Assembly (NCBI GenBank): GCA_963813485.1
Contig: CAWEZE010000020.1
Location: forward strand, 1-64,000
Source: DASQUK01 sp963813485
GTDB lineage: Bacteria > Actinomycetota > Acidimicrobiia > Acidimicrobiales > VFJN01
Reading direction: 5' to 3'
DNA: 64,000 nt
The translations under genes were made by a program, and so were the position numbers. Below the pieces are notes generated by a model, which worked only from the letters and a program-made list of their open reading frames with translations, was not told the DNA's origin and searched no databases. Below are positions 9,558-18,330 of this stretch, piece by piece; the first letter of the stretch is position 1, and each line of letters starts with the position of its first letter.

Positions 9558-10604
9558 ATGAGCGAACCGCGATCCGTGCCGGAGCGTGACCTGGCGCCCC
9601 GGATGCAGGAACAGCTCGATCTCGAGCACGCCGGCCTCGCCACATTCGGTCACCGGCCGTTGCTGACCGAGCCCGAGCAGCTCGACTCGTGGCGGCCGGA
9701 CGTGGCCATCGTCGGTGCGCCGTTCGACATCTCGACCACGAACCGGCCCGGAGCGCGGTTCGGCCCCCGGGCCATCCGGGCCAGCGCGTACATGCCGGGC
9801 ACGTACCACCTCGACCTCGGCATCGAGATCTTCGACTGGCTCGAGGTCGTCGACTTCGGCGACGCCCACTGCCCCCACGGGCAGACCGAGGTCGGGCACG
9901 CGAACATCAAGGCCCTCGTCGGCGAGGTTGCCAGTCGCGGGATCGTCCCGGTCATCGTGGGCGGTGACCACTCGATCACGTGGCCGGCGGCGACCGCGGT
10001 GGCCGAGGCTCGGGGGTGGGGCAACGTCGGCATCGTCCATTTCGACGCCCACGCCGACACCGCGGACATCATCGACGGGAACCTGGCCAGCCACGGCACC
10101 CCGATGCGCCGTCTGATCGAATCCGGCGCCGTGCTCGGCCGCAACTTCGTGCAGGTCGGCCTGCGTGGCTACTGGCCGCCGGAGGACATCTTCGAGTGGA
10201 TGCAGTCCCAGGGCATGCGTTGGCACCTCATGCAGGAGATCTGGGAGCGTGGCATGCAGTCCGTGATGGAGGACGCGGTTGCCGAGGCGCTCGAGGGCGC
10301 CGAGCACCTGTACGTCTCCGTCGACATCGATGTCCTCGACCCTGCGTTCGCGCCCGGCACCGGCACGCCCGAGCCGGGCGGCATGTCACCCGTCGACCTG
10401 TTGCGGACCGTGCGCCGCTTGGCGACCGACGCGAACCTCGTGGCGCTCGACGTGGTCGAGGTATCGCCGCCGTACGACGTGTCGGACAACACCGTCAACA
10501 ACGCCCACCGGGTGGTGCTCGAGGCGCTGGCCGGCATGGCGTGGCGCAAGCGGCAGGCGGCCGGCGGCAAGCCAGGACTGCCCGGAACGCCGAGAGGTCG
10601 CTGA
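9558..10604 (+). CDS. Agmatinase/arginase-family ureohydrolase
   Basis: Predicted binuclear-metal hydrolase releasing urea from a guanidino compound. 348 residues, the usual length. Metal-binding motifs are all present: VGGDHSITWP, VHFDAHADTAD and SVDIDVLDPAFAPG with TPEPGG after it. The start is the ATG at 9558, preceded by GGGGAG; an earlier in-frame ATG lies inside the tRNA and is not credible. Agmatinase is the default call, but guanidinobutyrase, guanidinopropionase and guanidine hydrolase share these motifs, so the substrate is unsettled. It stands alone after tRNA-Val with no polyamine genes nearby. The frame is intact, in contrast to the preceding 9 kb. Confidence 0.88.
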   Translation: MSEPRSVPERDLAPRMQEQLDLEHAGLATFGHRPLLTEPEQLDSWRPDVAIVGAPFDISTTNRPGARFGPRAIRASAYMPGTYHLDLGIEIFDWLEVVDFGDAHCPHGQTEVGHANIKALVGEVASRGIVPVIVGGDHSITWPAATAVAEARGWGNVGIVHFDAHADTADIIDGNLASHGTPMRRLIESGAVLGRNFVQVGLRGYWPPEDIFEWMQSQGMRWHLMQEIWERGMQSVMEDAVAEALEGAEHLYVSVDIDVLDPAFAPGTGTPEPGGMSPVDLLRTVRRLATDANLVALDVVEVSPPYDVSDNTVNNAHRVVLEALAGMAWRKRQAAGGKPGLPGTPRGR

Positions 10605-10675
10605 AGAACAAGGCTGATTCCGAACCCGGGCGCGGCCGAGCAGCGGATTGTCACGCCGCGGTGAATAGGGGGCGC

Positions 10676-11401
10676 CTAGGGAACCGTCCGCTCGTCCGAT
10701 GGTGACGACGCGCCATCGAGCCACCAGCGGACGGCCTCGTCCGAGATGGGGGGCGGCACGTTGTGTCCGCCGTCGAACTCACGGAAGTTCACCTCGTAGC
10801 CGGCACCTCGCAGCGAGGGTACGAACGACCGACTGCAGGCGTCGATCGGCAGGATCGGATCGGCCCGGCCGTGCGAGATGAAGATCCGGGGCTCCCCTGT
10901 CGGGTAGGGCGCGACCAGGAAGCCGGGTGAGAAGGCGAGCACGGTAGGGAGCACGTCCCCGTTGGTCAGCCCGATGGACAGGGCATACGACGCACCGTCG
11001 GACACCCCTCCGATCGCCAGCCGCCCGGTGTCGGCATCGACCCGATCGACGACGGTGTCGAGGACCCGGTCGAGGAAGGCGACGTCGGGACCGAAGCGGC
11101 GCTCGACGATGAGGTCCCAGGTCGGCGCGCGTGAGTCCGGGGCCACGAGGATCACGCCGTAGCGGTCGACGGCCGCGAGCACGGCGCGCAGGTGAGCGCG
11201 GCCCGTGCCCGCGGCGCCGTGCAGGAAGACCAGCAGCGGCGCCCCCGGATCGGCGGTCTCCGGGACGTAGAGCTGCCCGTCGCGGCCTGTGTCGAGCCCC
11301 AGGGGCTCATCGCGCTCGCCGGGTGCGCCCGAGGCGGGACGCAGGGCGAACGAAAGACGACCCGTCTCGTACCGATCGCCGTCCATGCCCGACGATGGCA
11401 C
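10676..11401 (-). CDS. Alpha/beta hydrolase (PHB depolymerase/esterase-like)
   Basis: 241 residues, cytoplasmic, no signal peptide. LLVFLHGAAGTGRAHL supplies the oxyanion strand, GGVSDGASYALSIGL the nucleophile elbow (G-V-S-D-G), SHGRADPILPI the acid, and FDGGHNVPPP the catalytic histidine, so a complete Ser-Asp-His triad can be drawn. The order and spacing resemble phospholipase/carboxylesterase and polyhydroxybutyrate-depolymerase-like esterases. The start could be ATG 11401 or ATG 11386; neither has an obvious ribosome site. It is 24 bases downstream of the LapA-like gene on the same strand (11426-11878) and may be co-transcribed with it. The substrate is unknown. Confidence 0.75.
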   Translation of the reverse strand: MPSSGMDGDRYETGRLSFALRPASGAPGERDEPLGLDTGRDGQLYVPETADPGAPLLVFLHGAAGTGRAHLRAVLAAVDRYGVILVAPDSRAPTWDLIVERRFGPDVAFLDRVLDTVVDRVDADTGRLAIGGVSDGASYALSIGLTNGDVLPTVLAFSPGFLVAPYPTGEPRIFISHGRADPILPIDACSRSFVPSLRGAGYEVNFREFDGGHNVPPPISDEAVRWWLDGASSPSDERTVP

Positions 11402-11425
11402 ACGTCCGCCCGGCGCCGCCCGGCG

Positions 11426-11878
11426 TCAAGGCCCAGTGTCGGCCGGCCCACGACCCCGGGCCACTGCCCGACGCAGCCGACCAGCGGCCTCGCGGCGGCG
11501 CCGGATCCGACGCCGGCGCCGGGCATGGACGGCAAGGATCGTCAGTACCAGCACGACGCCGACACCGACGGCGCCGAGGAGCGCGGTCCACAGCGGCAGC
11601 TCGAAGTCCAGCCACAACCAATCGAACGCGGTCGACTGGCGATTCTGGAGCACGAAGATCATCGCGGCGACCGTCACCACGATCCCGAGCGCGACGCCGA
11701 AGTTGAAGGCCCGCTCCGGCCTGCCCCGTTCGACCTCGTCGACGTCATGCGCCAGCGAGCCGCCCTCGGTGTCGCCGACTCCGCCGCCTGCAACCGGTTC
11801 GTCCAGGCGCCCTGGCGCGGGCGCTTGCGTAGCCGACCCAGTCTCGGGGTCTGGCTCGTCGTCCGGGGACAGCGACAC
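11426..11878 (-). CDS. LapA-domain (DUF1049) membrane protein
   Basis: 150 residues. An acidic, proline-rich N-terminus is followed by a membrane segment near FGVALGIVVTVAAMIFVLQN, a short extracytoplasmic loop (STAFDWLWLDFELPLW), a second segment (LLGAVGVGVVLVLTILAVHA) and a very basic arginine-rich tail. The N-V/S-loop-LPLW pattern between two helices is characteristic of lipopolysaccharide-assembly-A/DUF1049 proteins; its role in actinobacteria is unknown. GTG 11878 is chosen because GGAGG lies six bases upstream; longer upstream frames lack this. It is divergent from the GNAT gene with a 121-base gap. Confidence 0.75.
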   Translation of the reverse strand: MSLSPDDEPDPETGSATQAPAPGRLDEPVAGGGVGDTEGGSLAHDVDEVERGRPERAFNFGVALGIVVTVAAMIFVLQNRQSTAFDWLWLDFELPLWTALLGAVGVGVVLVLTILAVHARRRRRIRRRREAAGRLRRAVARGRGPADTGP

Positions 11879-11985
11879 GTGCCACCTCCGCGGTGTCGGC
11901 TGCTGCCCGACTACCCTACGTCGCGGCTGGGAACCCGGAACTTGCGCGGCGGGCTGCCCGGGTTCGGCACGACCGCGCCGAACCA

Positions 11986-11991
11986 TAGGAT
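11986..11991 (+). promoter_or_regulatory. -10 box of the GNAT gene (leaderless-type)
   Basis: TAGGAT lies eight bases before the GTG start at 12000, and there is no ribosome-binding sequence between them. Confidence 0.35.
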
Positions 11992-11999
11992 TGGCTCCC

Positions 12000-12491
12000 G
12001 TGCACATCGCAGTCGTAGGCGAGCCCGATCTGGCAGAGCTGCTGCCGCTCATGCGCGCCTATTGCGACTTCTACGGCGTCGCGCCCGGCGATGATGCGCT
12101 GCTGGACCTCGCCCACACGCTCGTAGCCGACCCCGAACGCGAGGGTTTCCAGCTGATCGCCCGGGACGATGGGGGTAACGCCGTCGGGTTCGCGACCGTG
12201 TACTGGTGCTGGTCCACGCTCGCCGCCGCTCGCACCGCGATCATGAACGACCTGTTCGTGCACCCAGATGCCCGCGGGAGTGGCCTGGCCGAGGATCTGG
12301 TCGAGGAGTGCCGGGTGCGATCCGGCCGCGGCGGCGCCGCCTCGATGGGCTGGCAGACCAGGAAGGACAACGCCCGCGCCCAGCGGCTCTACGAGCGGGT
12401 CGGCGCCAGCCGCGCCGAGTGGGTCGACTACTCGCTGGACACCGCGTCGACCTCGCCCACGGGAAACCCGGATGGCGAGAGCTCGCCGTAG
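12000..12491 (+). CDS. GNAT-family N-acetyltransferase
   Basis: 163 residues forming a single GNAT domain: an N-terminal helix pair, central strands with NDLFVHPDARGSGLAEDLVE (acetyl-CoA pyrophosphate-binding R-G-S-G-L-A motif), and a C-terminal QTRKDNARAQRLYERVGA block (the NARAQRLYE helix that closes the CoA site). It transfers an acetyl group from acetyl-CoA to an amine; the acceptor is unknown. The GTG start at 12000 follows a -10 box closely. Longer in-frame extensions upstream would run through the divergent gene and are rejected. Confidence 0.85.
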   Translation: MHIAVVGEPDLAELLPLMRAYCDFYGVAPGDDALLDLAHTLVADPEREGFQLIARDDGGNAVGFATVYWCWSTLAAARTAIMNDLFVHPDARGSGLAEDLVEECRVRSGRGGAASMGWQTRKDNARAQRLYERVGASRAEWVDYSLDTASTSPTGNPDGESSP

Positions 12492-12629
12492 GGTTCTGCG
12501 CTGACCGGCGATGCGGCGGGAACGGCTGGGAGGGCGCGCCGTGGAGCAGCTCCTTCCTCTGCCGGTGGACTTACCGCTCGGCGCTATGCAGGAAAGCGGT
12601 CCCTGTGCCCCGTTGAGAGACTGAGGCAT

Positions 12630-13913
12630 GTGATCTACGCGTTCGACGACTGCGAGCTGGACCTGCGCCGGTACGAGCTGCGCCGGGACGGCGTCGCGCG
12701 CAGGATCGAGCCACAGGTGTTCGACGTGCTCGTTCTGCTCGTGAGGGAGCGCGATCGCGTGGTCACGAAGGAGGAGATCCTCGACACCGTGTGGGGCGAC
12801 CGCTTCGTGAGCGAGTCGGCGCTCACCAGCCGGATCAAGGCGCTGCGCCAGGTGCTCGGTGACGACGGGAAGGCCCAGCGGCTGGTGCGCACCGTCCGCG
12901 GGCGCGGCTACCAGTTCGTGGCGGAAGTGGACGAGCGCGACGGGCGGCCGACCGTGACGCCCACTGCACCCGTGCCGGGCGGGCCACCGCCACAGGAGAT
13001 CCGCTTCTGCACCACCGACGACGGCGTCCGGCTGGCGTACGCGGCGATGGGTGCGGGCCCGCCCCTGGTGAAGGTCGCGAACTGGCTGAGCCACCTCGAC
13101 TACGACCGGGAGACCGTCGTGTGGCGCCATTGGCTCGCGGAGCTGTCACGCCGCCATCGGCTCATCCGCTACGACGAGCGCGGCTGCGGGCTGTCCGACT
13201 GGGACGTCCCGGACTTCTCGTTCGAGGCGTGGGTGCGCGACCTCGAGACCGTCGTCGACTCGGCCGGCCTCGATCGCTTCCCCTTGCTGGGCATATCCCA
13301 GGGAGGCCCGGTGGCCGTCGCCTACGCAGTGCGCCACCCGGAGCGTGTCAGCCATCTCGCCCTCCTCGGTGCGTTCGCCCGGGGCCGCAGCAGGCGGGCT
13401 ACGACCCGGGACGAGCGTGAGCTCGAGGCGGCGCGGTCCGAGATCGTCCGGCTCGGCTGGGGCCGGTCGGATCCGCTGTACCGCCAGATGTTCGTGGCGC
13501 GGTTCCTACCCGAGGGCACCCAGGAGGAATGGCGCGAGTTCGACGAGCTCCAGCGGCGGTCGACGTCCCCGGAGAACGCGTGGCGGTTCGTCCGAGAGTT
13601 CGCCCTCATCGACATCACGGACATCGCCCCCCTGGTGTCCGTCCCGACGCTCGTCGCGTGTGCGCGCAACGAACCGGACAACGTCTTCGAGCAGTCGCGA
13701 GAGCTCGCCTCGCTGATCCCCGGCAGCACCCTCCTGCCCCTGGACAGCTGCAATCACCTGTTGCCCGAGCGCGATCCGGCTTGGCCTCGCTTCCTCGCCG
13801 CGCTCGACGCGTTCCTGTCCACCGACACCACCACCGACACAGCCACCGACATGATCACCGTCGACGATCGGAATGCCGCCAGCCCCGTGGTGCCAAGGGC
13901 GGCGCGGGACTGA
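12630..13913 (+). CDS. Winged-helix DNA-binding domain fused to alpha/beta hydrolase
   Basis: 427 residues. Residues 1-100 are an OmpR/PhoB-type winged helix (YAFDDCELDLRRYELRRDG start, TVRGRGYQFVAEV end). A proline-rich linker leads to an alpha/beta hydrolase from about residue 120: DERGCGLSDWDVPDFSFEAW, nucleophile elbow GISQGG (Ser223), and CNHLLPERDP with the likely catalytic His. There is no receiver domain, so it looks like a one-component regulator that senses or turns over a small ligand with its hydrolase half. Whether the triad is active is unproven. A low-complexity Thr/Asp stretch sits near the C-terminus. GTG at 12630. No operon partner. A strong hairpin follows. Confidence 0.82.
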   Translation: MIYAFDDCELDLRRYELRRDGVARRIEPQVFDVLVLLVRERDRVVTKEEILDTVWGDRFVSESALTSRIKALRQVLGDDGKAQRLVRTVRGRGYQFVAEVDERDGRPTVTPTAPVPGGPPPQEIRFCTTDDGVRLAYAAMGAGPPLVKVANWLSHLDYDRETVVWRHWLAELSRRHRLIRYDERGCGLSDWDVPDFSFEAWVRDLETVVDSAGLDRFPLLGISQGGPVAVAYAVRHPERVSHLALLGAFARGRSRRATTRDERELEAARSEIVRLGWGRSDPLYRQMFVARFLPEGTQEEWREFDELQRRSTSPENAWRFVREFALIDITDIAPLVSVPTLVACARNEPDNVFEQSRELASLIPGSTLLPLDSCNHLLPERDPAWPRFLAALDAFLSTDTTTDTATDMITVDDRNAASPVVPRAARD

Positions 13914-13928
13914 GCCGGCGGGGCGCGC

Positions 13929-13959
13929 CGATGGCCGGCCCGGTAGAGGCCGGCCATCG
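13929..13959. terminator. Bidirectional hairpin terminator between convergent genes
   Basis: Perfect 12-base arms CGATGGCCGGCC / GGCCGGCCATCG around a 7-base loop, between the stop codons at 13913 (+) and 13977 (-). There is no T-tract, as is common for high-GC actinobacterial terminators. Confidence 0.7.
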
Positions 13960-13976
13960 TGGCGGGTTGACTGCCG

Positions 13977-14549
13977 TCAGGCGGTCTCGACGTCGATGGT
14001 GACAGGCACCTGGTTGGTGATGATGTCGTACACGGCCGAGCGGGCCCGCGACTGCTCGACGATCTCGCGCAGCTTGGCGGCAGGGGCCTCGCCCTTGACG
14101 GTGAAGCGCACCGCGACCTGCTCGTAGCCATTGCGCACGGAGGGGTCGAGCCCGAGGATGCCGTTGAGGTCGATATCACCGGCGACGCTCGACCGCACCT
14201 CGGTGAGCCTCACGCCTCGGGCGGCGGCGATGTTGGCGAGTCCGGCGGTGAGGCACGCCGCCAGGGCGTGCAGCACGAACTCGACGGGTGTGGGGCCGTT
14301 GTCCCGACCCACCAGCACGGCCGGGTGGTCGGCATCGAACACCCAGGTGTGCTCGTGGGTGCGTTCCTCGCCCACGCCGAAGTAGCCGTCGACGGTGCTG
14401 CGGCTGTGGGTGCCACTGATCCATTCGTTTCGGGCCCGGAACTGGAACTTGGCGGCCTGGGGGGCCGCCTTCACGGCGTCGAGCGTCGCGAAGAGGGTGG
14501 CGGTGTCGACGCCGTTGCGCATGGCGGGGTGGTTTTCGGTGATGGTCAT
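13977..14549 (-). CDS. OsmC-family protein
   Basis: 190 residues. STVDGYFGVGEE and GPTPVEFVLHALAACLTAGL are OsmC/Ohr landmarks; the second holds the peroxidatic cysteine. In the position where Ohr-type enzymes have the resolving cysteine this protein reads VEQSRARSAVYDII, with serine, so it belongs to the OsmC-like group and may not act as a classical two-cysteine peroxidase. OsmC/Ohr proteins reduce organic hydroperoxides or bind acyl groups. It follows the FAD oxidoreductase gene by 43 bases on the same strand, so the two are probably one operon. ATG 14549 has AGGAGACAAAC upstream, a good ribosome site. Confidence 0.85.
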   Translation of the reverse strand: MTITENHPAMRNGVDTATLFATLDAVKAAPQAAKFQFRARNEWISGTHSRSTVDGYFGVGEERTHEHTWVFDADHPAVLVGRDNGPTPVEFVLHALAACLTAGLANIAAARGVRLTEVRSSVAGDIDLNGILGLDPSVRNGYEQVAVRFTVKGEAPAAKLREIVEQSRARSAVYDIITNQVPVTIDVETA

Positions 14550-14592
14550 CGGGTTTGTCTCCTTGTTGGGTTGTTGTCTGTCCGTCGTCTGG

Positions 14593-15786
14593 TCAGGCGA
14601 CGGCGAGCCGCTGCCGGCCGGGCACCGGTCGAAGGGCCAAGGACTCCGCCTCGATCTCGATGGCGCGGCTCAGGCGCTTCTGCAGCGCGACGAACTCGGC
14701 CACCGGGGGGTAGTTGGCCAGTGCGCAGGTGATACCGAATATCTCCCGTAGAGCCTCGTTGCGTTGGCGTTGATAGCCCGCGAGCGCGGCGGTTTCGTAC
14801 AGCTCGCCCCGCAGGGCGCCGTCGAGGGCAACCGCGAGCAGCTCGGCGTCGCGGAATGCGTCGCTGATGCCGTGGCCGGTGATGGCGTCTCGGTGGTAGC
14901 CGGCGTCGCCGACGAGTGCCCAGCCTCGACCGAACGCCTGGCGCACCTGGTTGGGGAGCTGCCCGGACCCGCGGACCGGCGACGTGCGGCGCGCCCCGCG
15001 CAGCCGCGCCGCGAGCTCGGGGGCGGCCTCCACGAGCATCTCGTCGAAGGCGCCGGCGAGCGACGCCGCACGTCGGCGGATCCCGTCGGCGTGACGCGCC
15101 GGGCTGCACACCCAGATGCACGCCTCGCCGTCGTTGGTGGGGAACACCCCGGCGAAGGTCCCATCCGCCACGAAGAACTCGTGGCCCTGCCAGGCGGGCC
15201 CGGCGTAGTACGCGTAGTGGGTGACGCCGTCGGTCGGCCCGGCCGCATCGATGGACGCGCCGACCGAGCGGGCGACGCGTGAGCGCAGCCCGTCGGCGCC
15301 GATGACGAATCGGGCGTCGAACTCGAGCGGGACGCCGGCGGAGTCCCGTGCGGTCACGCCGACGACCCGGCCGTCGTCGTGGCGAAGACCGGTCACGGTG
15401 ACGCCGAAGCGAATGCCGGCTCCCGCGGCCTGGGCGGCGTCGGCGAGGATGGGGTCCAGCACGCGGCGGCGCGGAGCGACCAGGAGGCCCACGCCCGCGT
15501 GCTGCTTGACCTGCCGCGTGACCGACTCACCCCCAACGTGGAAGGTCACCTGGTGAATCGCCGGCGCACCGCTGGCGAGCACCTGATCGAGCAGGCCCCA
15601 GCGGGAGAGTTGGACGACGCCGCTCCGCGAGATGGAGTGCGTCGACAGTGTGTCGCTCGGGAACTGCGCACGCTCCAGCACGGCGACGTCGTGCCCCATC
15701 CGTGCCAGGAGTAGAGCGGTCGCGCTCCCTGCCGCACGTGCCCCCACCACGACGACGTCGTGATGGCGGTGGTGGCTTGTGGGCAT
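14593..15786 (-). CDS. FAD-dependent oxidoreductase (geranylgeranyl-reductase/PHBH-like)
   Basis: 397 residues. It begins HDVVVVGARAAGSATALLLA, a Rossmann FAD-binding motif (GARAAG variant of GxGxxG). DARFVIGADGLRSRVAR is the DG motif and GWALVGDAGYHRDAITGHGI the second FAD/ribityl motif (GDAG). This order defines the class A flavoprotein monooxygenase / geranylgeranyl reductase superfamily. An S-R-S-G segment follows THSI early on. The substrate is unknown. It lies upstream of the OsmC-like gene on the same strand. With the SnoaL-like gene and LuxR-type regulator beside it, the locus resembles a stress or small-molecule oxidation module. Confidence 0.85.
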   Translation of the reverse strand: MPTSHHRHHDVVVVGARAAGSATALLLARMGHDVAVLERAQFPSDTLSTHSISRSGVVQLSRWGLLDQVLASGAPAIHQVTFHVGGESVTRQVKQHAGVGLLVAPRRRVLDPILADAAQAAGAGIRFGVTVTGLRHDDGRVVGVTARDSAGVPLEFDARFVIGADGLRSRVARSVGASIDAAGPTDGVTHYAYYAGPAWQGHEFFVADGTFAGVFPTNDGEACIWVCSPARHADGIRRRAASLAGAFDEMLVEAAPELAARLRGARRTSPVRGSGQLPNQVRQAFGRGWALVGDAGYHRDAITGHGISDAFRDAELLAVALDGALRGELYETAALAGYQRQRNEALREIFGITCALANYPPVAEFVALQKRLSRAIEIEAESLALRPVPGRQRLAVA

Positions 15787-16048
15787 CGGGATTGTCTCCT
15801 TCGGGTGGCTGACCGCTTGCTCAGCGACTGTGACGGAAAGCGGCGCCGCGACCTTGGAGACGACGTGGGGAGCGCGTGGAGATCGGCGGGAGCTGCGACG
15901 CGACGCCCGGCGTCACGAAGGTCTCCGCACACCCCCAGACCCGGAGCTCGCCCATCGCGCTGGTCGTGACACTCGGACGGCACGAAGCGGACGGTCGCGA
16001 GCACTCCGAGTCCGGACGGAGCGGGCGTGTCGAGGTGCTACCCGGGCA

Positions 16049-16474
16049 TCAGGGACGGATGATCGGGGCCTCCGCGGCGTGGCGGGCCCGCAACTCGGCG
16101 TCCCAGTCGCCGCTGCAATAGACGGTCAGCTCGGCGATCTGGCCGTCGCGCACCCCGCACAAGAGGATCTTGCGGTCGGTCATCTCCTTGCCGTTCTCGT
16201 CGTGGCGGCCGACGAACTCTGTGACGAAGCCGGTCGCGGTCGGAATGGTGCGCACGACCGTCGTTTCGGCGCCGTCGGGCATGTAGCCGCCGAGCCACGC
16301 GGAGAACGCGTCCCGCCCCTGGAGCTGGAACCGCCACAGCGGTGGGTGGCCGTCGAGGAAAAGATCGTCGGCAAGCACGTCGTTGGCCTTTCCGGTGCGG
16401 AACACGTCCGCAAGCCGTTCGCTCAGCTCCTGGGCGGTGCCGTCGTCGATCGGGGTCATCGCGGTTGCCGTCAT
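16049..16474 (-). CDS. SnoaL/NTF2-like protein
   Basis: 141 residues with an NTF2-like fold: TAQELSERLADVFRTGKAND helix, DDLFLDGHPPLWRFQLQG, then a chain of strands ending ILLCGVRDGQIAELTVYCSG. This compact cone fold serves as a cyclase, isomerase or ligand carrier; no catalytic residue set can be assigned. The ATG at 16474 is preferred over an upstream ATG at 16531 because GAGGAGG lies five bases before it. It is divergent from the LuxR-type regulator gene with a 198-base gap that should hold both promoters. Confidence 0.7.
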   Translation of the reverse strand: MTATAMTPIDDGTAQELSERLADVFRTGKANDVLADDLFLDGHPPLWRFQLQGRDAFSAWLGGYMPDGAETTVVRTIPTATGFVTEFVGRHDENGKEMTDRKILLCGVRDGQIAELTVYCSGDWDAELRARHAAEAPIIRP

Positions 16475-16660
16475 GTCGTCCTCCTCGTCGCGATCGGGCG
16501 TCGAGAGCGACGGTACGAACGGGACGCACACCGCGGCATCGGTCGAACCAACGATTTCCGACCGCGGCGCGCCTCAGCAGAACCACCTAGTGGGCGCCGG
16601 TGGACCGCTCCCGAGCCAATGGGTCCCGGGGGACACGGCAGTGAAGCGCGTCGCATCGGC

Positions 16661-16666
16661 GATACT
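16661..16666 (+). promoter_or_regulatory. -10 box of the LuxR-type regulator gene
   Basis: GATACT, close to TATACT, ends six bases before the GTG at 16673. No ribosome site lies between, so the transcript is probably leaderless. Confidence 0.45.
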
Positions 16667-16672
16667 GACGCG

Positions 16673-18295
16673 GTGCGGCGAGCGATCGACGACGCTCAGG
16701 CGGCCTTCGAGCGTCACGACTGGAGCGAGACGCACCGGCTCCTGGCCGGGATGCCCCTCGACGACCTCTCGGTCGACGACCTCGATCGATTCGCCATTGC
16801 CGCCTACCTGACGGGCCGCGACGAGACCGCCTTCGAGCTCTGGACGCAGGCACACCGGGACTGCGCGCAGGCCGACGAGATCGAGCTGGCGGCTCGCTTC
16901 GGTCTCCGCCTGGCGCAGACGATGGGGTTCAAGGGCGACATCAGCCGGAGTACCGGGTGGGTCGAGCGTGTACGTCGACTGCTGGACGACGCCGCCATCG
17001 ACTGTGTCGAGCTGGGCTACCTCGCGCACGCCTCGGCGATGGGCCGGATCTTCGGTGCCGGCGACTTCACCGGTGCGCACGAGCTGTTCGTTCAGGCGGG
17101 CACCATCGGCGCGCGGTACCGCGACCGGGAACTCGTCACCCTGGCGCGCATCGGCGAGGGCCGGATGCTCGTCTACCTCGGTGCGCTCGCCGAGGGCGTG
17201 ACCCTGCTCGACGAGGCGATGATCTCGGTCGAGGCGAGGGAGATCTCGCCGATCGCCGTCGGTGACGCCTACTGCACGGTGATCGACGCGTGCACCGAGC
17301 TCTTCGACATGTCCCGCTGCGGGGCCTGGACCGAGTCGTTCTCGCGCTGGTGCGACGAACACACCGACCTTGTGCTCTACCGGGGCAACTGCCTGCTGCA
17401 CCGCGCGCAGGTCCTGCACCTGCACGGCGACTGGTCCGACGCTGTCGAATCCGCCCGCCGCGCCTGCGAGCGCCTGGCCGAGCCGATCAACCGCCTCACG
17501 CTCGGTGGAGCCCACTACGTGGAGGGCGAGCTCCATCGGCTCCGCGGCGAGTTCGATGCCGCCCAGGCGTCCTACCGCAGTGCCAACGATCATGGCTGCG
17601 AGCCCCAGCCCGGCCTGGCACTCATGAGGCTCGCCCAGAGGCGGATCGACACGGCCGATGCCTCCATTCGGCGTGTGCTCGACGAGGCGGTCGACCCCAT
17701 ATCCCGCGCGCGAGTGCTGGGCGCCTACGCCGAGATCGTGCTCGCCGCCGGCGACGTCGCTGCGGCGCGGGATGCGGCCGAGGAGCTCACGGCAGTGGCC
17801 GCCGAGCTCGGATCACCGTTCCTCAAGGCGCGTGCGGCGCACGCGACGGGTGCCGTCCTCCTCGCCGAGGGCCGTGCCAGGGATGCCCTCCAGGCGTGCC
17901 GTCAGGCGCTGCAGCAGTGGACCGAGCTCGAGGCACGCCACGAGGCGGCCCTGACGCGCGTGCTCATCGCCGATGCCTGCGCGGCAGTCGGCGACACCGA
18001 GGGAGCCGAGCTCGCACGGAGCGCCGCCCGGTCGACCTTCGAGAGGCTCGGCGCAGCACCCGACCTTGCCCGGCTCGACGGCGGTGACGAACCGGGCCGC
18101 CCGGATGGCCTCACGTCGCGGGAGCTCGAGGTGCTGCGCGTGCTGGCCGAAGGCAAGACGAACCGGGTCATCGCCGAGAAGCTGTTCATCAGCGAGAAGA
18201 CCGTGGCGAGTCATGTCAGCCACATCTTCACCAAGCTCGGCGTGTCGTCGCGCGCCGCCGCGACCGCGTACGCGTACGACCACGACCTCGCCTGA
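16673..18295 (+). CDS. LuxR-family regulator with TPR-like repeats
   Basis: 540 residues. About 450 residues of paired helices (for example ALAEGVTLLDEAMI, RRACERLAEPINRL, ARDALQACRQALQQW) form a TPR-like solenoid. The C-terminus is a LuxR helix-turn-helix: LTSRELEVLRVLAEGKTNR, then EKLFISEKTVASHVSHIF and KLGVSSRAAATAYA. No P-loop is seen, so it lacks the ATPase of LAL/MalT regulators and probably senses through the repeats. The GTG 16673 start is fixed by the -10 box GATACT; upstream in-frame sequence overlaps the divergent SnoaL-like gene and reads as shadow. It probably regulates the adjacent minus-strand genes. Confidence 0.82.
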   Translation: MRRAIDDAQAAFERHDWSETHRLLAGMPLDDLSVDDLDRFAIAAYLTGRDETAFELWTQAHRDCAQADEIELAARFGLRLAQTMGFKGDISRSTGWVERVRRLLDDAAIDCVELGYLAHASAMGRIFGAGDFTGAHELFVQAGTIGARYRDRELVTLARIGEGRMLVYLGALAEGVTLLDEAMISVEAREISPIAVGDAYCTVIDACTELFDMSRCGAWTESFSRWCDEHTDLVLYRGNCLLHRAQVLHLHGDWSDAVESARRACERLAEPINRLTLGGAHYVEGELHRLRGEFDAAQASYRSANDHGCEPQPGLALMRLAQRRIDTADASIRRVLDEAVDPISRARVLGAYAEIVLAAGDVAAARDAAEELTAVAAELGSPFLKARAAHATGAVLLAEGRARDALQACRQALQQWTELEARHEAALTRVLIADACAAVGDTEGAELARSAARSTFERLGAAPDLARLDGGDEPGRPDGLTSRELEVLRVLAEGKTNRVIAEKLFISEKTVASHVSHIFTKLGVSSRAAATAYAYDHDLA

Positions 18296-18330
18296 ATGGC
18301 CGCGCATCGGCCGGTCCCGGCGTGTTCGCC

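Noticed and set aside
15779..16672. N-terminal extension of the LuxR-type regulator
   Set aside because: It overlaps the divergent SnoaL-like gene, shows no motif, and a -10 box sits directly before the GTG at 16673.
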